Assembly (NCBI RefSeq): GCF_001500025.1
Contig: NZ_LQIW01000049.1
Coordinates: 1-64,000 of the forward strand
Length of the DNA: 64,000 nt
Source of the DNA: Mycobacterium sp. IS-1590
GTDB taxonomy: Bacteria; Actinomycetota; Actinomycetes; Mycobacteriales; Mycobacteriaceae
Direction: 5' to 3'
Below are positions 25,603-34,100 of this stretch, piece by piece. The notes under the pieces were generated by a model that was not told the origin of the DNA, made no database searches, and was given only the letters and a program-made list of their open reading frames with translations. The translations under genes and the position numbers were made by a program. Each line of letters begins with the position of its first letter. Position 1 is the first letter of the stretch.

Positions 25603-27606
25603 ATGACGACGACGGCATCGGGCGTGCGCACCAGCGCGGTGTGGCCGGTGCTCATCGGGGTGGCGGTGCTGGCGGGGACGGTGGCCGCGGGCATCGGAGC
25701 GCTGTCGCTGGCCGACGCGCTGAGCGCGACGGGGCTGCCGGATCCCGGCCCGATAACGACCTACGGCCTGCCGTTCGTGCGGGCCGCCGGCGAGATCGCC
25801 GCGGTGATCGCCGTCGGGTCCTTCCTGTTCGCCGCGTTCCTGACCCCGCCCCAATCCAACGGCGTACTCGACGCCGGCGGCTACCGCGCGCTGCGCCTGG
25901 GCACGGGCGCGTCGGCGGCGTGGACGGTGTGCGCGGCGCTGATGGTTCCGCTGACGGTGTCCGACGTCTCCGGTCAGCCGTTGAGCCAGACCCTCGACCC
26001 GGTGACCGTCTGGTCGGCGGCCGACCTCGTCGACATGGCGAGCGCGTGGCGGTGGACGGCGTTCCTGGCCGCGGCCGTCACGGTGGCCAGTCTTCCGGTG
26101 CTGCGCTGGTCCTGGACGCCGATACTGCTCGCCGGGGCCCTGACGACGCTTATCCCACTCGGGCTGGCGGGGCATTCGTCGACCGGCGGCGCCCACGACA
26201 TGGCCACCAACAGCCTGCTGTTCCACCTCGTCGCCGGAGCGCTGTGGGCCGGTGGGCTGCTGGCCTTACTTGTGCACGCGTTGCGGCGCGGCAAGCACGC
26301 CGATCTGGCCGCGCGGCGGTTCTCGGCGCTGGCGTTGTGGTGCTTCGTCGTCATGGCCGTCAGCGGGGTGATCAACGCGCTCGTGCGCGTCGAACCGGCC
26401 GACCTGGTGCGCACCGAGTACGGCTGGTTGATCGTCGCCAAGGTCTGCGCGTTAGTCCTGCTTGCGGTGATCGGTTGGTGGCAGCGCCGCTCCGCGGTGA
26501 CCGCATTGCAGGACGACCCTTCGGCGCGGCGCCCGTTGATCCGGCTGGCGCTGCTCGAGGCGCTGCTGTTCGGGGCGACATTCGGCATCGCGGTCGGGCT
26601 CGGGCGCACACCTCCACCGCCGCTGACCGAACAGCCCAGCCCCGTCGAGGTGGCGATCGGATACGACCTCGCCGGCCCGCCCACCGTCGAACGGATCCTG
26701 CTCGACTGGCGCTTCGACCTGATCTTCGGCACCGCTGCGATCGTCTTCGCGGTGGTTTACCTGCTCGGTGTGCGCCGGCTTCGCCGTCGGGGCGACGCGT
26801 GGCCGGTGGGCCGGACGCTGGGGTGGCTGTGCGGCTGCGCGGCCCTGCTGATCGCGACGTCGTCGGGGCTGGGCCGCTACATGCCGGCGATGTTCTCGAT
26901 GCACATGCTCGCGCACATGATGCTGTCGATGCTGGTGCCGATCCTGCTGGTGCTCGGCGCGCCGATGACGCTGGCCCTGCGGGCGCTGCCGACCGCGGGC
27001 CGCGGCGATCCGCCGGGACCGAGGGAGTGGCTGCTGGCCGCGTTGCACTCGCGGGTGTCGCGGTTCCTGACACAGCCGATCATCGCGACGGTCATCTTCG
27101 TCGCCGGTTTCTACGGTTTGTACTTCGGCGGGCTGTTCGACGCGGCGGTCGACAAGCACGGCGCACACGTGCTGATGAACGTGCACTTCCTGCTGAGCGG
27201 ATACCTCTTCTACTGGGTGACGATCGGTATCGACCCGGCGCCGCGCCAGATCCCACACCTGGGCAAGGTCGCGATGGTGTTCGCATCGCTGCCCCTACAC
27301 GCGTTCTTCGGAGTGGTGCTGATGGGCACCAAAACCGTGCTTGGCGAACCCTTCTACCGGTCGCTGCAGTTGAGCTGGCACACCGATCTGCTCGCCGATC
27401 AGCGCACCGGCGGCGGGATCGCCTGGGCGGCCGGCGAAGTCCCGCTCGTCGTGGTGATGCTCGCGCTGCTGATCCAGTGGACGCGCAGCGACCAGCGCAC
27501 GGCCAAACGGATCGACCGGGCCGCCGACCGCGACCACGACGCGGAGCTTGCCGCTTACAACGCGATGCTCGCCGAACTCGCCCGCCGCGACGCTCGCGCC
27601 GAGTAA
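25603..27606 (+). CDS. CopD-CtaG fusion membrane protein (copper/cytochrome oxidase assembly)
   Basis: The 667-residue polytopic protein has a CopD-like half (residues 1-330, about 8-9 helices) and a Caa3_CtaG-type half (residues 350-630, containing FSMHMLAHMMLSMLVPILLVLGAP and HVLMNVHFLLSGYLFYW). The His/Met-rich helices suit copper handling for oxidase assembly. It resembles Rv0102 in architecture. TACGCT (25591-25596) lies 6 nt before the ATG, so it is likely leaderless. Two candidate aa3-oxidase accessory subunits are encoded at 40,045-40,801. Confidence 0.85.
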   Translation: MTTTASGVRTSAVWPVLIGVAVLAGTVAAGIGALSLADALSATGLPDPGPITTYGLPFVRAAGEIAAVIAVGSFLFAAFLTPPQSNGVLDAGGYRALRLGTGASAAWTVCAALMVPLTVSDVSGQPLSQTLDPVTVWSAADLVDMASAWRWTAFLAAAVTVASLPVLRWSWTPILLAGALTTLIPLGLAGHSSTGGAHDMATNSLLFHLVAGALWAGGLLALLVHALRRGKHADLAARRFSALALWCFVVMAVSGVINALVRVEPADLVRTEYGWLIVAKVCALVLLAVIGWWQRRSAVTALQDDPSARRPLIRLALLEALLFGATFGIAVGLGRTPPPPLTEQPSPVEVAIGYDLAGPPTVERILLDWRFDLIFGTAAIVFAVVYLLGVRRLRRRGDAWPVGRTLGWLCGCAALLIATSSGLGRYMPAMFSMHMLAHMMLSMLVPILLVLGAPMTLALRALPTAGRGDPPGPREWLLAALHSRVSRFLTQPIIATVIFVAGFYGLYFGGLFDAAVDKHGAHVLMNVHFLLSGYLFYWVTIGIDPAPRQIPHLGKVAMVFASLPLHAFFGVVLMGTKTVLGEPFYRSLQLSWHTDLLADQRTGGGIAWAAGEVPLVVVMLALLIQWTRSDQRTAKRIDRAADRDHDAELAAYNAMLAELARRDARAE

Positions 27607-27633
27607 ACGTCGGGTTCCGCACGACTTCCGGGC

Positions 27634-27689
27634 CGCCGAGGCCGACGCTTTGGCTGGTTCCCGGCCGGCGGATCGACCATTGCGTCGGT
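27634..27689 (+). repeat. Left inverted repeat flanking the DUF559-type pseudogene
   Basis: The complement reads ACCGACGCAATGGTCGATC (27689-27671), then 12 variable bases, then ACCAGCCAAA (27658-27649) and CGTCGG. The right copy at 28543-28598 carries the same blocks with the same 12-base spacing in opposite orientation. Confidence 0.75.
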
Positions 27690-27736
27690 TTCGGGGATTG
27701 CGGAGCGAGACCGGTGGCCGCGGGCGTCCAATCTGT

Positions 27737-28520
27737 GTGGAGATCCCGTTCGTCGGTCGTGACGCCGTGGCCGAGGGCCACCTCACCCGAGCCCGCCTGC
27801 GCAGTCAGTATCGGCCGCTGTACCGGGGCATCTACGTCCCGCGCGGCCACCAGGCCTCGCTGCGCGAAAGGATCGCCGGAATATCCCTCGCGTCGCCGTC
27901 TGCAGTGATCGCCGGGGTGGCCGCATCCTCGATGTACGGGGCGAAGTGGATCGATGATGACGTTCCCATCGAAGTGATCGCAGCGATCCGACGCCAGCAC
28001 GGATTGGTCGTCCGCGACGAGACACTGGAGGATGGGCGAGGTCACCACGGTGGCAGGCATCCGCGTCACCACCTCGGCCCGGACCGCGTTCGACCTTGCC
28101 CGCCACCGCCCGCGCGACGAGGCGGTCGCACGCCTGGACGCGTTGATGAATGCGCGCCCGTTCGCGCTTCAGGACGTCGTGCTATTAGCGAAGTGCCATC
28201 GCGGTGTGCGTGGTCTGCGGCGACTGCTGTTCGTCGATGCCGGGCTACCTCGGCCGACCACGACGCAATTCGTCGTGAAAGACGAGTGGGGCCGCTATGT
28301 CCGGCGTATCGACATGTGCTGGGAGGACTTCAAAGTCGGCGCGGAATACGACGGCGAACAACACCTCACCAACCGTCGACAATATGTCCTCGACGTTCGG
28401 GTCAACCGCGAGCTGCAGCGGCTCGACTGGCACGTCATCCACGTCATCAAGGAAGACCGGGCGGAGGACATCGTCGAGCAGGCGCGAACCGCCCTGCTGT
28501 CGCGGGGCTGGCGGCCGTAG
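27737..28520 (+). pseudogene. Frameshifted AbiEi/DUF559-type protein gene
   Basis: The first part from GTG 27737 encodes a winged-helix-like AbiEi region (GHLTRARLRSQYRPLYRGIYVPRGH, then IEVIAAIRRQHGLVVRDETLED). The second part, in another frame from about 28032, encodes EVTTVAGIRVTTSARTAFDLA and a DUF559 endonuclease-like domain (IDMCWEDFKVGAEYDGEQHLT...REL...WHVIHVIKEDR). One extra G in the GGG run at 28034-28036 would explain the shift: deleting one base restores a single protein of about 260 aa. Either a true pseudogene or a sequencing error. It is flanked by inverted repeats and absent from the M. tuberculosis block as I recall it. Confidence 0.75.
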
Positions 28521-28542
28521 GTTCCGCGGGCGCTCGCTCGAG

Positions 28543-28598
28543 ACCGACGCAATGGTCGATCGCAGGCGGGCAGACCAGCCAAAACGTCGGGCTCGACG
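28543..28598 (+). repeat. Right inverted repeat flanking the DUF559-type pseudogene
   Basis: ACCGACGCAATGGTCGATC (28543-28561), 12 variable bases, ACCAGCCAAA (28574-28583), then CGTCGG. It is inverted relative to the left copy, with 19 of 19 and 10 of 10 identity in the two main blocks. The pair encloses about 0.9 kb holding the frameshifted gene. Confidence 0.75.
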
Positions 28599-28763
28599 AA
28601 CAACCGAGGGCGCCATCCACAAGGCCCGATTCGTGCACAGGGCCGCGCGGCGACCGACCATCCTGCGTCCCGGTGTCGGCACCGCGGCGCTCAATAGCGG
28701 TGTCACCGACACGCCATGGGGCGCTCGGCAAGAAACGCACAGAAACAAGTTGGAGGAATCGCC

Positions 28764-29222
28764 ATGTTCGAGACACCGTTCACCATCGTCGGCAACATCG
28801 TCACCGACCCGATCCATCGACGGGTCGGCGATCAGGAGATGGTCCGGTTCCGGGTCGCGAGCAACTCGCGCCGCCGAACGGCCGAAGGAACATGGGAGCC
28901 GGGAAACTCGTTGTTCGTCACGGTGAACTGCTGGGGGAGGGTGGTCGCCGGGGCCAGCGCGGCGCTGGTCAAGGGCGACCCCGTCATCGTCGTCGGACAC
29001 GTCTACACCAGTGAGTACGACGATCGTGACGGCAACCGACGCTCGTCGGTCGAAGTGCGCGCCACCTCGGTCGGACCGGATCTGGCCCGGTGCTCGGCGC
29101 GCATCGACCGCGGACGTCAGCAGACCGAGCAGCGGTTCACCGACCCGGAAAACCCACCCGAAGACTCCGGTGATGACGACGACACGGAGCAGCCCGAGAC
29201 GGCGCTGCCCCTGACCGCGTAG
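28764..29222 (+). CDS. ssbB: Second single-stranded DNA-binding protein SsbB (Rv2478c homologue)
   Basis: The 152-residue OB-fold SSB has FTIVGNIVTDPIHRRVGDQEMVRFRVASNSR, then FVTVNCWGR and VKGDPVIVVGHVYTSEYDDRDG. The C-terminal tail is acidic (EDSGDDDDTEQPE) but does not end in the DDDxPF tip of the main SSB, as expected of the paralogue. The ATG has TTGGAGGA upstream; an earlier in-frame ATG at 28716 lacks a ribosome site. It probably acts in stress or recombination. Confidence 0.88.
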   Translation: MFETPFTIVGNIVTDPIHRRVGDQEMVRFRVASNSRRRTAEGTWEPGNSLFVTVNCWGRVVAGASAALVKGDPVIVVGHVYTSEYDDRDGNRRSSVEVRATSVGPDLARCSARIDRGRQQTEQRFTDPENPPEDSGDDDDTEQPETALPLTA

Positions 29223-29286
29223 CGCGAGCACGCCGCCGGCGCAGGACCTCGAGTAGCTCACTCGGCTGCGCCGGCGAGGCCACGCC

Positions 29287-29292
29287 TACGAT
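29287..29292 (+). promoter_or_regulatory. Predicted -10 box for ettA
   Basis: TACGAT fits TANNNT and gives a start near 29299 and a 5' leader of about 47 nt carrying a GAAAGG site. No clear -35 is seen. Confidence 0.4.
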
Positions 29293-29345
29293 GGTTCGCG
29301 AGCATCACCCGAGAGACTCGCAACTTTTGAAAGGCATCCCACGGC

Positions 29346-31019
29346 ATGGCCGAATTCATCTATTCGATGCGGAAGGTCCGCAAGGCGCACGGCGACAAGG
29401 TCATCCTCGACGACGTCAGCCTGAACTTCCTTCCGGGCGCGAAGATCGGCGTCGTCGGCCCCAACGGGGCCGGCAAGTCGAGCGTCTTGCGGATCATGGC
29501 CGGGCTGGACCAGCCCAACAACGGCGACGCGTTCCTGCAGCCCGGGGCGACCGTGGGCATCCTGCAGCAGGAACCCCCGCTCAACGAGGAGAAGACGGTC
29601 CGCGAGAACGTCGAAGAGGGCGTGGCGATCAAGGAGAAGCTGAACCGCTACAACGAGGTCGCCGAGCTGATGGCCACCGACTACTCCGATGAGCTGATGG
29701 AGGAGATGGGTCGGCTGCAGGAAGAGCTCGACGCCGCCGACGCGTGGGACATCGACTCCCAGCTCGAGCAGGCGATGGACGCGCTGCGCTGCCCGCCACC
29801 CGACGAGCCGGTCACCCATCTGTCCGGTGGCGAGCGTCGCCGGGTCGCGTTGTGCAAGCTGCTGCTGTCCAAGCCCGACCTGCTGCTCCTCGACGAGCCC
29901 ACCAACCACCTGGACGCCGAGAGTGTCCAATGGCTCGAACAACACCTCGCCGAGTACAAGGGCGCGATCCTGGCGGTCACCCACGACCGGTACTTCCTGG
30001 ACAACGTCGCTGAGTGGATACTCGAGCTCGACCGCGGACGCGCGTATCCGTACGAGGGTAACTACTCGACGTATCTGGAGAAGAAGGCCGAGCGCGTCGC
30101 TGTGCAGGGCCGCAAGGACGCCAAACTGCAGAAGCGTCTGCAGGACGAGCTCGCCTGGGTCCGCTCGGGCGCCAAGGCGCGGCAAGCCAAGAGCAAGGCC
30201 CGTCTGCAGCGCTACGAGGAGATGGCCGCCGAGGCGGAGAAGACGCGCAAGCTCGACTTCGAGGAGATCCAGATCCCGACGCCGCCGCGGCTGGGCAACG
30301 TCGTCGTGGAGGTCGAGCACCTCGACAAGGGCTTCGGCGGGCGCACCCTGATCAAGGATCTGTCGTTCACGCTGCCGCGCAACGGCATCGTCGGGGTCAT
30401 CGGCCCCAACGGCGTCGGTAAGACCACGCTGTTCAAGACCATCGTGGGCCTCGAGCAGCCCGACAGCGGCACGGTGAAGGTCGGCGAAACGGTCAAGCTG
30501 AGCTACGTCGACCAGTCCCGCGCGGGCATCGATCCGAAAAAGACGGTGTGGGAGGTCGTCTCCGACGGGTTGGACTACATCGAGGTCGGCCAGAACGAGA
30601 TCCCGTCGCGGGCCTACGTCTCCGCGTTCGGCTTCAAGGGCCCGGATCAACAGAAGCCGGCCGGTGTGTTGTCCGGCGGTGAACGCAACCGGCTCAACCT
30701 GGCGTTGACGCTCAAGGAGGGCGGCAACCTGATCCTGCTCGACGAGCCGACCAACGACCTGGACGTCGAGACGCTGTCGTCGCTGGAGAACGCGCTCGAG
30801 AGCTTCCCCGGCTGCGCGGTCGTGATCTCCCACGATCGCTGGTTCCTCGATCGCACCTGTACCCACATCCTGGCGTGGGAGGGCGACGAGGACAACGAGG
30901 CCAAGTGGTTCTGGTTCGAGGGCAACTTCGGCGCCTACGAGGAGAACAAGGTCGAACGGCTCGGCGCCGAGGCCGCCCGCCCGCACCGCGTGACGCACCG
31001 CAAGCTCACGCGCGACTGA
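29346..31019 (+). CDS. ettA: ABC-F translation factor EttA (Rv2477c homologue)
   Basis: The 557-residue soluble protein has two ABC ATPase domains and no membrane segment: Walker A GPNGAGKSS and GPNGVGKTT, signatures LSGGERRRVAL and LSGGERNRLNL. The linker (residues 240-320) is helical and basic. ABC-F proteins of the EttA group bind the ribosomal E site and couple translation to ATP/ADP ratio. Start at ATG 29346. Confidence 0.93.
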   Translation: MAEFIYSMRKVRKAHGDKVILDDVSLNFLPGAKIGVVGPNGAGKSSVLRIMAGLDQPNNGDAFLQPGATVGILQQEPPLNEEKTVRENVEEGVAIKEKLNRYNEVAELMATDYSDELMEEMGRLQEELDAADAWDIDSQLEQAMDALRCPPPDEPVTHLSGGERRRVALCKLLLSKPDLLLLDEPTNHLDAESVQWLEQHLAEYKGAILAVTHDRYFLDNVAEWILELDRGRAYPYEGNYSTYLEKKAERVAVQGRKDAKLQKRLQDELAWVRSGAKARQAKSKARLQRYEEMAAEAEKTRKLDFEEIQIPTPPRLGNVVVEVEHLDKGFGGRTLIKDLSFTLPRNGIVGVIGPNGVGKTTLFKTIVGLEQPDSGTVKVGETVKLSYVDQSRAGIDPKKTVWEVVSDGLDYIEVGQNEIPSRAYVSAFGFKGPDQQKPAGVLSGGERNRLNLALTLKEGGNLILLDEPTNDLDVETLSSLENALESFPGCAVVISHDRWFLDRTCTHILAWEGDEDNEAKWFWFEGNFGAYEENKVERLGAEAARPHRVTHRKLTRD

Positions 31020-31056
31020 TCCGGCGGGGTAGCCGCAAACCCCGCTGCCGGGCTAC

Positions 31057-31062
31057 TAGGGT
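31057..31062 (+). promoter_or_regulatory. Predicted -10 box for gdh
   Basis: TAGGGT follows a small CGGGGT/ACCCCG stem after ettA and would start transcription near 31069, leaving a leader of about 86 nt before the gdh ATG. Confidence 0.35.
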
Positions 31063-31154
31063 CGTCTTCTGCGGACCGCGGAGCCGCTTTGCTCATCGGG
31101 GCTGGTGGTGACATCCAACGACGGAGGTCCGCGCCTACAGTTCAGGAGCGTCGC

Positions 31155-34100
31155 ATGTCGGTGAATCCGGGAGACGTCGGGAGATCAGCGGGCGCCGGGG
31201 TCGGCGTCACCGGAACCAACGGCTCTCCTGGACTCGACGACCAGACCGTGGCGCGTCTGGCACGCGCCTATCTGGAGACCTATCGAGGTCCGCACGCCGA
31301 CGCCCCCACCGCTGACGCCACGGTCACCATGCCGGTGACGGCGACGGCGAATCAGATCGTCACGCCCGAACTCATCACCGCGCATCACCGGCTCGGCCGC
31401 TTCCGCCCCTACGGCGATACGCGCGTCGAGGTGTACCGCGCCGACGACCCCGCCGGGTTCGGTCCTGCGCTGCAGATAGTCACCGACAACACCGCGATGG
31501 TCATGGACTCGGTCACGGTGCTGCTGCACCGATTCGGCGTCGCCTACACCGCGATCATGAACCCCGTCTTTCACGTGCACCGTGCGCGCGCGGGCGAACT
31601 GCTGGGAGTTGCGCCCGCCGCCGAAGCCGGCGGGTCCCGTGACGGGGTGTTCGAGGCCTGGATTCACGTCCAGCTCGCGGCGACCGTCGATCCCAAGGCA
31701 CTGGCCCAGGTGGCGCAGATGCTGCCGAGCGTGCTCGCCGATGCGCGTCACGTCGCCCTCGATGCCGACGAGCTCTCGTCGACGATGCGCAGGTTGGCCC
31801 ACGACTTGGCCACCGACACCGCAGGCAGGTTCCGCGGACCCGACCGCGAGGACGTCGCCGCGCTGTTGCGGTGGCTGGCCGACGGACATTTCGTGCTGCT
31901 GGGCTACCAGCGATGTTCGATACAGGACGGCGGCTCGTCGGTCGATCCCGCCAGCCGGCTGGGGGCGCTTCGCCTGCGTCATGACGTGCTGCCGCCGCTG
32001 ACCGATGACGACGACCTTCTCGTGCTGGCGCAGGCCACCATTCCGAGCTACCTGCGTTACGGTGCTTACCCCCACATCGTGGTGGTCCGCGAACAGCACG
32101 GACCGACCGCCATCGAACACCGCTTCGTCGGCTTGTTCACGGTGGCGGCCATGAACGCCAATGTGCTTGAGATCCCGCTGATCTCACGCAGGGTGAACGA
32201 GGCGCTGTCGCTGTCCCGTAACGACCCGAGTCACCCGGGGCAACTGCTGCTCGACATCATCCAGACCATCCCGCGCCCCGAACTGTTCGCGCTGTCGGCG
32301 CAGGACGTGCTCGACATGGTGAAGGCCGTCGTCGACCTCGGGTCTCGCAGGCGCACGCTGCTGTTCATGCGCGCCGATTCACTGGCGCACTTCGTCTCGT
32401 GCCTGGTGTATCTGCCGCGCGACCGTTACACCACCGATGTCCGGTTGGAGATGCAGGACATCCTCGTGCGCGAGCTCGGCGGGGTCAGCATCGAGTACAC
32501 CGCCCGGGTGAGTGAGTCACCCTGGGCTGTGGTTCATTTCGCGGTGCGCATGCCCGGCGGTACCCACGCACGTGACATCGACACGTCCCCGGCCAACGAG
32601 TCGCGCATCCAGGATCTGCTGACCGAAGCGGCGCGCACCTGGGGCGACCGGTTGATCGGCGCGGTGAAGACGGGTTCGATCGATCAGCGTACGGCCCAGC
32701 ACTATTCGGCCGCCTTCCCCGAGGCCTACAAGCAGGCGGTCGAACCGCTCGACGCCATCGGCGACATCGCGGTCATCGAAGAACTGCAGGATGATTCGAT
32801 CCAACCGGTGCTCACCGACCTCGAGGAAGGCACCGCGCAGCTCACCTTGTACCTGGGCGGGCACTCGGCGTCGCTGAGCGACCTGCTCCCGATGCTGCAA
32901 TCGATGGGTGTCGTGGTTCTCGAAGAGCGACCGTTCACCGTCGAACGGCCCGACGGGCTCGCGGTGTGGATCTACCAGTTCAAAATCTCACCGCACGAGT
33001 CGATTCCACGCATCGAGTCCGAATCCGAACGAACCGAGACCGCCACACGGTTCGCCGATGCGCTGACCGCGATCTGGCAGGGCCGCGCCGAGACCGACCG
33101 ATTCAACGAGCTGGTGATGCGGGCCGGGCTGAACTGGCAGCAGGTCTCGGTCCTGCGCAGTTATGCGAAATATCTACGGCAGGCGGGTTTTCCGTACAGC
33201 CAGTCGCACATCGAGACCGTCGTCAACGACCACGCCAAGACCGCGCGCTCGCTGGTCGAACTGTTCGAGGCGTTGTTCTGTCCGTTCGAGGGCGAGCAGG
33301 ACGACGCGCCGAAACGACGGGACGCCCAGTCGGCGGCGGCCGCGGTGACCGCCGACATCGACGCGCTGGTCAGCCTGGACACCGACCGCGTGCTGCGGGC
33401 CTTCGCGTCGATGATCCAGGCCACCCTGCGCACCAACTACTTCGTCCGGCGGCAGGAGTCGGCTCGCCGGCAGGACGTGCTGTCGTTCAAGCTCGATCCC
33501 GGTCTGATCGACGAATTGCCGCTGCCGCGACCGAAGTTCGAGATCTTCGTGTATTCGCCGCGCGTCGAGGGTGTGCACCTGCGGTTCGGATATGTGGCGC
33601 GCGGAGGCCTGCGCTGGTCGGATCGTCGCGAGGACTTCCGTACCGAGATCCTCGGGTTGGTCAAGGCGCAGGCCGTCAAGAACGCGGTGATCGTGCCCGT
33701 GGGCGCCAAGGGCGGTTTCGTCGTCAAGCAGCCGCCGACACCGACCGGAGACGCTGCCGACGACCGCGAAGCCCAGCGCGCCGAGGGCGTGGCGTGCTAC
33801 AGGCTGTTCATCGCCGGCCTGCTCGATGTGACCGACAACGTCGACAAGGGTTCCGGCAAGGTCACCGCGCCCCCGGACGTGGTGCGTCGCGACGGGGACG
33901 ACGCCTATCTCGTCGTCGCCGCCGACAAGGGCACCGCGACGTTCTCCGACATCGCCAACGAGGTCGCCAAGTCCTACGGCTTCTGGCTCGGCGACGCGTT
34001 CGCCTCGGGCGGTTCGGTGGGATACGACCACAAGGCCATGGGCATCACCGCCAAAGGGGCGTGGGAGTCGGTCAAGCGGCACTTCCGCGAGATGGGTGTC

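Noticed and set aside
27605..27617. 13-mer AAACGTCGGGTTC shared with 50038-50050
   Set aside because: Repeats of this length are expected by chance many times in 64 kb of biased sequence.
31024..31043. CGGGGT/ACCCCG stem after ettA as an intrinsic terminator
   Set aside because: Short stem and no T-run; insufficient for a terminator call.
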